A stretch of DNA of 64,000 nucleotides from Streptomyces malaysiensis subsp. samsunensis. GTDB lineage: Bacteria; Actinomycetota; Actinomycetes; Streptomycetales; Streptomycetaceae. The position numbers were made by a program, and so were the translations under genes. This document shows, in pieces, positions 59,355 to 64,000 of this stretch; the stretch's first letter is position 1; every line of letters begins with the position of its first letter. Location: assembly GCF_024519315.1 (NCBI RefSeq), contig NZ_JANIIC010000055.1, positions 1 through 64,000 on the forward strand. Direction: 5' to 3'. Under the pieces are notes generated by a model. It was not told the origin of the DNA and made no database searches. It was given only the letters and a program-made list of their open reading frames with translations.

Positions 59355-59915
59355 CGCTGGAGCGTAACCGACCGGGCCCGGCGGGCACCGCGATGTCGTC
59401 GCGTTGTCGTCCGATTGTCGGAATACCGTCGACATAGGGTCGGCGGACCGTTGGAAACCGGCCCGCGGACCGTTGGAAACCGGCCCGTCGGGCCGTCGCG
59501 GGACACCCCGAACGCCGCGGGCCGCACACCTCATACGCGCAGGCCGGACGCCCGGCCAACCGCCTCCGTGCCCCCGGTCGTCCGCTCCCGGACCACCGGC
59601 CCCACCGACCCCGTACGCACCGAAAACCATTCGACGCGGACCGTACGGTGCGCGAAGATCACAGCATGTTCCGGCTCGCCTTCCTCACGCCGACGTCCGC
59701 GGTCGCGGACGCGCCGAAGGCTGCCGTCCTCTCTCCCGCTCCGGCCGCGGTCGCCGCCCTCACCACGGACCCGCCCGCCGCCCTTCCCGCCATCTGCCTC
59801 CACGGCGCCCGAAGCTGACCCTCCTCGGACAACTCCGACGGATCCCCCAGGGGGAGGGTCGGCGAGGTTCTGGGGTCCGCGCTTCCCACCCCCGCTGACG
59901 AGGAGAGACCGTCGC
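59355..59915. promoter_or_regulatory. Intergenic region upstream of tuf3
   Basis: 560 bp. It holds two tandem 22-bp copies at 59444-59465 and 59466-59487 (each starting CGGACCGTTGGAAACC), a possible 50-codon reading frame at 59666-59818, and a stem-loop at 59835-59862 (CCGAC/GTCGG arms with an inner TCCCCC/GGGGGA pair) about 55 bp before the tuf3 start. The tuf3 ribosome binding site is GAGGAGAG. Confidence 0.5.
59666..59818 (+). CDS. Possible small protein or leader upstream of tuf3
   Basis: A 50-codon reading frame starting MFRLAFLTPTSA, Ala/Pro-rich, with a third-position GC preference like that of real Streptomyces genes. The ribosome binding site is weak (GAAG). It ends about 100 bp before tuf3. 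It could be a small protein, a leader, or chance. Confidence 0.3.
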   Translation: MFRLAFLTPTSAVADAPKAAVLSPAPAAVAALTTDPPAALPAICLHGARS

Positions 59916-61088
59916 ATGTCCAAGCAGACCTATGTGCGCACCAAGCCGCATCTGAACATCGGCACCATGGGCCATGTCGACCACGGCAAGACCACGCTGA
60001 CCGCCGCCCTCACCAAGGTGCTGAGCGAGCGCGGCACCGGCGCGTTCGTACCGGCGGACCGTATCGACCGGGCGCCGGAGGAGGCCGCGCGCGGCATCAC
60101 CATCAACATCGCGCATGTCGAGTACGAGACCGAGACCCGCCACTACGCGCATGTGGATATGCCCGGCCACGCCGACTTCATCAAGAACATGGTGACCGGC
60201 GCCGCCCAGCTCGACGGGGCGATCCTCGTCGTCTCCGCGCTCGACGGCGTGATGCCGCAGACCGCCGAGCATGTGCTGCTGGCCCGCCAGGTCGGCGTCG
60301 ACCACATCGTGGTGGCCCTCAACAAGGCCGACGCGGGCGACCCCGAGCTCACCGACCTCGTCGAGCTCGAGGTGCGCGAGCTGCTCTCCGCGCACGGCTA
60401 CCCCGGCGACACCACGCCCGTCGTCCGGGTCTCCGGGCTGCGGGCGCTGGAGGGCGACCCGCGCTGGACCGGGGCGATCGAGGCGCTGCTGGACGCCGTG
60501 GACATCTATGTGCCGACGCCCGTGCGCCACACCCGGGCGCCGTTCCTGCTACCGGTGGAGAACGTGCTGACCATCACCGGACGCGGCACGGTGGTCACCG
60601 GAGCCATCGAGCGCGGCACGGTACGGGTCGGCGACCGGATCGAGGTGCCGGGCACCGATGTGGCCACGGTGGTCACCGGAGTGGAGACCTTCGGCAAGCC
60701 CATGGAGTCGGCCGAGGCGGGCGACAACGTGGCGCTGCTGCTGCGCGGGGTGGCGCGGGACGCGGTGCGCCGCGGCCATGTGGTGGCCGCGCCCGGCAGC
60801 GTCGTACCGAGGCGGCGCTTCACGGCGCGGGTGTACGTCCTGTCGGCGGCCGAGGGCGGCCGGCGGACACCGGTGTCCACCGGCTACCGTCCGCAGTTCT
60901 ACCTCCGTACGGCCGATGTGGTCGGCACCGTGGACCTCGGGGCCACCGCGGTGGCGCGCCCCGGTGACACGGTCACCATGACGGTCGAGCTGGGCCGCGC
61001 CGTACCGCTGGAGCCGGGCCTCGGCTTCGCGATCCGCGAGGGCGGCCGCACGGTGGGCGCGGGGACGGTGACCACCGTGCTGCCGTGA
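59916..61088 (+). CDS. tuf3: Divergent elongation factor Tu paralogue (EF-Tu3)
   Basis: 390 residues with the full EF-Tu layout: G1 GHVDHGKT, G3 DMPGHADF, G4 NKAD, then domains II and III. Several positions differ from housekeeping EF-Tu (start SKQTYVRTKPH, G5 SGLRAL, FVPADRIDRAPEE in the switch I region), and it lacks the usual tufA context (no fusA or rpsG beside it). It is therefore the third, divergent tuf gene known from several Streptomyces, reported to be expressed under stress rather than as the main EF-Tu. Followed by a strong hairpin. Confidence 0.88.
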   Translation: MSKQTYVRTKPHLNIGTMGHVDHGKTTLTAALTKVLSERGTGAFVPADRIDRAPEEAARGITINIAHVEYETETRHYAHVDMPGHADFIKNMVTGAAQLDGAILVVSALDGVMPQTAEHVLLARQVGVDHIVVALNKADAGDPELTDLVELEVRELLSAHGYPGDTTPVVRVSGLRALEGDPRWTGAIEALLDAVDIYVPTPVRHTRAPFLLPVENVLTITGRGTVVTGAIERGTVRVGDRIEVPGTDVATVVTGVETFGKPMESAEAGDNVALLLRGVARDAVRRGHVVAAPGSVVPRRRFTARVYVLSAAEGGRRTPVSTGYRPQFYLRTADVVGTVDLGATAVARPGDTVTMTVELGRAVPLEPGLGFAIREGGRTVGAGTVTTVLP

Positions 61089-61102
61089 CCAGCACCGGGC
61101 CC

Positions 61103-61138
61103 GCCCGTCCGCCCCTCCCGAGCGAGAGGCGGACGGGC
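61103..61138 (+). terminator. Terminator of tuf3
   Basis: A perfect 11-bp stem (GCCCGTCCGCC and GGCGGACGGGC) with a 14-base loop, 14 bp after the stop. Confidence 0.72.
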
Positions 61139-61149
61139 GAGGCCGCCTA

Positions 61150-61312
61150 AGCGCTCCGCTGGAAGTACCCTGACCTGCCGTCGATCGTCCGCAGCGCCGT
61201 CGTGGCTGGTCGCGCCCACGCGGCGGAGCCGCACATCGACACAGCCCCGCGCCCCTTCGGGGCGCCACCGAACCGCAGCCGACTTCCGTCGATCCGCTTG
61301 GCCGCGCGTGAC
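61150..61312. repeat. Dispersed GC-rich repeat element
   Basis: Non-coding stretch whose first 33 bases match 19186-19217. It contains several inverted segments (for example GCGCCCC and GGGGCGC around TT, near 61246). From memory, similar blocks are scattered through genomes of the S. violaceusniger/hygroscopicus group, but only the internal match is seen here. The outer right limit is uncertain. Confidence 0.5.
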
Positions 61313-61326
61313 GGCACAATGAGGGG

Positions 61327-62172
61327 GTGAACGAGCCGATACCCGTGAGCCGGGCCGTGGACGGTGGCACCGCCAAGCTGATGCCGGACCTGGACCGCCC
61401 GCACGCCTGGCTGCTCACGGTGGACGGCGCCCCGCAGTCGTATGTCGACCTGGACGATCCGGGCCATCTCGAATTCGAGTACGCGCGGCGGATCGCCCAT
61501 GTCCTGGACGTGGCCGCAGATCCCGGCGCCCCGCTCGACGTACTGCACCTGGGCGGCGGGGCGCTGACGCTGCCTCGCTATCTGGCCGCCACCCGCCCCG
61601 GTTCGCACCAGGTGGTGGTCGAGGCCGACCGGGGGCTGCTGGAGCTGGTCGCCGAGCATCTTCCGCTGCCGTCCGGGACGGGCATCACGGTGTCCGCGCG
61701 GGACGCCAGGACCGCGCTGGAGGCCGCGCCCGAGGGGTCCGCCGATGTCGTCGTGGCCGATGTCTTCGGCGGTTCACGGGTGCCCGCGCATCTGACCTCC
61801 GTGGAGTACGCCCGCGCCGCGGCCCGGGCGCTGCGGCCGGGCGGTTGGTACACGGCGAATCTGGCCGACGGCGCGCCGTTCACCTTCCTTCGCTCCCAAC
61901 TGGCCACCTACCGCACGGCGTTCGCCCATCTCGCGCTGATCGCGGAGCCGTCCGTACTGCGCGGCCGCCGGTTCGGCAACGCGGTGCTGGTGGCCGCACA
62001 GACCGAACCGCCGGTCGCCGCGCTGGCCCGCCGCACCGCCGCCGACGCCTTCCCGGCCAGGGTCGAGTACGGGGCGGAGCTGGAGCGCTTCATGGGCCGC
62101 GCGGCGCCGGTGCGGGACGAGGACGCCGTACCGTCGCCCGAGCCGCCGGGCGGGGCGTTCAGCGTGGGCTGA
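61327..62172 (+). CDS. Spermidine synthase-like (polyamine aminopropyltransferase fold) protein
   Basis: 281 residues with the Rossmann nucleotide-binding core of spermidine synthases: LHLGGGALTLPRYLA, VVVEADRGLLEL, and VVVADVFGG. The N-terminal beta domain is short, and the substrate-binding acidic residues of true aminopropyltransferases are not evident, so it may be a methyltransferase-like homologue of other function. The GTG start follows GAGGGG. The 3' end overlaps the convergent MFS gene by 14 bp. Confidence 0.78.
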   Translation: MNEPIPVSRAVDGGTAKLMPDLDRPHAWLLTVDGAPQSYVDLDDPGHLEFEYARRIAHVLDVAADPGAPLDVLHLGGGALTLPRYLAATRPGSHQVVVEADRGLLELVAEHLPLPSGTGITVSARDARTALEAAPEGSADVVVADVFGGSRVPAHLTSVEYARAAARALRPGGWYTANLADGAPFTFLRSQLATYRTAFAHLALIAEPSVLRGRRFGNAVLVAAQTEPPVAALARRTAADAFPARVEYGAELERFMGRAAPVRDEDAVPSPEPPGGAFSVG

Positions 62173-63460
62173 CCGGCTTCGGGGCGGTGTCCTCGGCGGT
62201 CGGCCCGCCCTCGGCGACGGGCGTGGTCTCGCTCCGGCGCAGCCGCCGTACGTCCGGGACCGTCAGCACCGCCAGCGTCAGCGCCAGGATCAGCGCCGAG
62301 CAGCCCCACAGCGAGGCCGTCCGGCCGAACGCCTCCTCGGCCGGGCCGGTGAGCGCCGTGGCGAGCGGCACCATGGCGACCGAGCCGAACCAGTCGTACG
62401 CCGAGACCCGCGACAGCTTGTCCTCGGGGATCTCCTGGTGCAGCGCGGTCATCCAGGACACCCCGAACACCTCGATCGACACCCCGACCAGGAACATCAC
62501 CGTGACCAGCGCCGGAACCGGCACCGGTACGGCGAGCGCGGCCGACGGCAGGGAGAGCGGCAGCACGCTCAGGGAGCCCGCGAGCAGCAGCCGGCGCGGC
62601 CGCCAGCGGACCATCAGCAGACCGCCCAGGACGGTGCCCGCGCCGAACGCCGCGAGCGCGAACCCCCAGGGGCGTGCCCCGCCCAGATGGTCCTCGGCCA
62701 CCAGCGGGCCGAACACCGACTCGGCCGCCCCCACCACGGCGTTGACGACGGAGAACTGCACGACGATCGACCACAGCCAGGGCCGGCCGACGACTTCGCG
62801 CCAGCCTTCGCGCAGATCCCGCACCATACCGCCGCCGGGTTCCCGCCGCGGGACGGCACTGACGTCGAGCAGGGAGCGCAGGGCGCCCGCGACCGCGAAC
62901 GCGGCGGCGTCGACGGCCAGCACCCAGCCGGGGCCGACCACCGCGATCAGCGCGCCACCGAGCGCGGCCCCGCCGATCTGCGCACCGTTCACACCCATCC
63001 GGAACAGCGCGAAGGCGCGGGCGGCCTGTTGGCGGGTGACGCTGGAGAGCAGCATGCCCTCGGCGGCGGGGGAGAAGAACGCCTGCCCGGTGCCGCCGAG
63101 CGCGGAGAGCACCGCCATCTGCCACAGCCGTGCCTCGCCGGACAGGACGAGCACGGCGAAGGCGGCCTGTGAGACGCAGTTGAGGCTGTTGGCGGCGACC
63201 ATCACCCGGTGGCGGGGCAGCCGGTCCGCCAACGCGCCGCCGATCAGCAGGAAGACGACCAGCGGAAGGGTGCGGGCCGCCGCCACCAGCCCCACGTCGC
63301 CGCCGTCCCCGCCCGCCTCCAGAACCGCGAACGCCGCCGCGATGAGGGCTCCGGCGTTTCCGAGGCCCGTCACCACGGCGGCGGTGGTCAGCAGTGTGTA
63401 GTTGCGGCCGGCCCACGCGGGGCGATGCGATCGGAGGCGCGGGGCCGGAGGAGTCGTCAC
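62159..63460 (-). CDS. MFS exporter of the MFS_3/EntS type
   Basis: 433 residues with about 11-12 membrane helices. TM1-2 has NYTLLTTAAVVTGLGNAG, followed by the motif-A-like GGALADRLPRHRVM, and FFSPAAEGMLLSSV. Members export siderophores, macrolides or other small molecules. Downstream overlap with the spermidine-synthase-like gene is convergent. Confidence 0.85.
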   Translation of the reverse strand: MTTPPAPRLRSHRPAWAGRNYTLLTTAAVVTGLGNAGALIAAAFAVLEAGGDGGDVGLVAAARTLPLVVFLLIGGALADRLPRHRVMVAANSLNCVSQAAFAVLVLSGEARLWQMAVLSALGGTGQAFFSPAAEGMLLSSVTRQQAARAFALFRMGVNGAQIGGAALGGALIAVVGPGWVLAVDAAAFAVAGALRSLLDVSAVPRREPGGGMVRDLREGWREVVGRPWLWSIVVQFSVVNAVVGAAESVFGPLVAEDHLGGARPWGFALAAFGAGTVLGGLLMVRWRPRRLLLAGSLSVLPLSLPSAALAVPVPVPALVTVMFLVGVSIEVFGVSWMTALHQEIPEDKLSRVSAYDWFGSVAMVPLATALTGPAEEAFGRTASLWGCSALILALTLAVLTVPDVRRLRRSETTPVAEGGPTAEDTAPKPVSPR

Positions 63461-63533
63461 ATCCGGACTATCCCTGGGGGCGGGCCCCGGCGTCCAACCG
63501 AATTCCGGCCGCCGTGATCAGGCGGTCAGGCGG

Positions 63534-64000
63534 TCAGGAGACCTCCGACTTCATCGGCCGCAGCGAACTCATGATCTTCTTGATGGTGGACTCCGGGACC
63601 TCTTCCTTGGTGCCCTTGACGGAGTACAGGACCCAGGTGGCGAAGTCGCCGTTGGTGTCCGTGTAGGTCACGGTGACCGACTTGCCGTCGGTGGTGCACT
63701 TGTCGGTCTTCTTCACCCCGGTGACGGTGGCCGTCGAGGTGTAGCCCTTGAGGCCATGGGCGCTGGTGAACTTCTTGGCCTCGGTGACCTTGCGGGTCCC
63801 GGTCTGGTGCTGGTCGAAGGCGGCGAAGACCCAGTTCTCGGCCTCGATCTTGGCGGCCGACGCCTCGCTCTTGGCGCCCTGGGCGCCCTTCGAGCCCGCC
63901 CCGGCGGCATGGCTCTTGTTGGTGTAGCCGTCCTTGTCCTTGACCGAGCAGTAGTCCTTCTTGAACCTCGCCGGAGCGGACATGACGACGAGCGGCTTGC
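63534..64000 (-). CDS. Lys/Thr-rich protein, C-terminal part (5' end beyond window)
   Basis: The reading frame is open to the right edge (KPLVV precedes the ATG at 63983), so the gene probably starts beyond 64000. About 150 residues are visible, rich in Lys, Thr, Ser and Ala, with two Cys (DYCSVKDKDG and KTDKCTTDG) and a beta-rich end with VTVTYTDTNGDFATWVLYSV. It looks like the extracellular part of a lipoprotein, but no signal is in view and the family is not recognised. Confidence 0.6.
   Translation of the reverse strand, partial: KPLVVMSAPARFKKDYCSVKDKDGYTNKSHAAGAGSKGAQGAKSEASAAKIEAENWVFAAFDQHQTGTRKVTEAKKFTSAHGLKGYTSTATVTGVKKTDKCTTDGKSVTVTYTDTNGDFATWVLYSVKGTKEEVPESTIKKIMSSLRPMKSEVS

Noticed and set aside
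61908..63416. A 502-codon minus-strand frame overlapping the MFS exporter in another frame
   Set aside because: Shifted-frame shadow of the exporter; Gly/Arg-rich with no membrane helices.
1..64000. CRISPR arrays, tRNA or rRNA genes, transposase or integrase genes
   Set aside because: I looked for regularly spaced repeats, cloverleaf-like sequences and DDE or recombinase motifs and found none; the only tandem array (52763-52837) has no spacers.

Overview
The window is GC-rich, densely coding actinobacterial DNA and is almost certainly from a Streptomyces chromosome. Streptomyces-typical genes include a conservon-type operon, a WhiJ-like set (Xre/DUF5753, DUF397, HATPase, DUF574), furA-katG, a class F sortase pair, a divergent third EF-Tu gene (tuf3) and many secreted glycoside hydrolases. 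A dispersed repeat at 61150 resembles what I remember from the S. violaceusniger/hygroscopicus clade, which is only a weak hint. No rRNA, tRNA, CRISPR array, transposase or phage genes were seen. Several truncated genes, one miniature inverted-repeat element and several deletion scars suggest a plastic region such as a chromosome arm.

Layout. 1-11.4 kb: the start of an exported protein, then a lipid/polyketide locus: a WS/DGAT-like acyltransferase, a stand-alone thioester-reductase-like SDR, and a 2711-residue single-module PKS ordered KS-AT-DH-cMT-ER-KR-ACP with no thioesterase. 11.4-12.6 kb: two gene fragments (a tail of unknown identity and a subtilisin-like protease tail) facing each other. 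12.6-19.2 kb: a poly-gamma-glutamate type locus (pgsB, pgsC) with a two-cassette HAMP membrane protein, an NlpC/P60 protein and a divergent exported protein. 19.3-24.3 kb: furA-katG, a sortase and its likely substrate, and an ECF sigma factor with a membrane partner. 24.3-28.4 kb: an acetate-type symporter with its DUF485 partner, and an OFA-family transporter with a 48-residue companion. 28.5-32.6 kb: a conservon-like operon (histidine kinase, roadblock, DUF742) closed by a terminator before any GTPase gene.

32.7-46.1 kb is a carbohydrate island. A secreted GH114 (alpha-1,4-polygalactosaminidase family), an ABC sugar importer without its own ATPase, a PfkB kinase and a GH4 glycosidase form one strand-aligned set, interrupted between kinase and GH4 by a 118-bp inverted-repeat element. 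A LysR gene with an internal deletion follows, then three secreted enzymes on the minus strand (GH43, GH76, GH2-AbfB). Read together, the set could target galactosamine-rich and galactofuranose/mannose-containing microbial or fungal wall polysaccharides. This is inference.

46.2-49.4 kb: the WhiJ-like regulatory set around a divergent promoter with direct repeats 21 bp apart. 49.5-54.2 kb: a LacI regulator and FGGY sugar kinase among fragments of a response regulator, a sugar isomerase, a DUF4185 protein and an exported protein. 54.2-64 kb: housekeeping and accessory genes: flavin reductase, HAD hydrolase, uppP, two MFS transporters, a VTT-domain membrane protein, tuf3, a spermidine-synthase-like protein and the end of a small Lys/Thr-rich protein.
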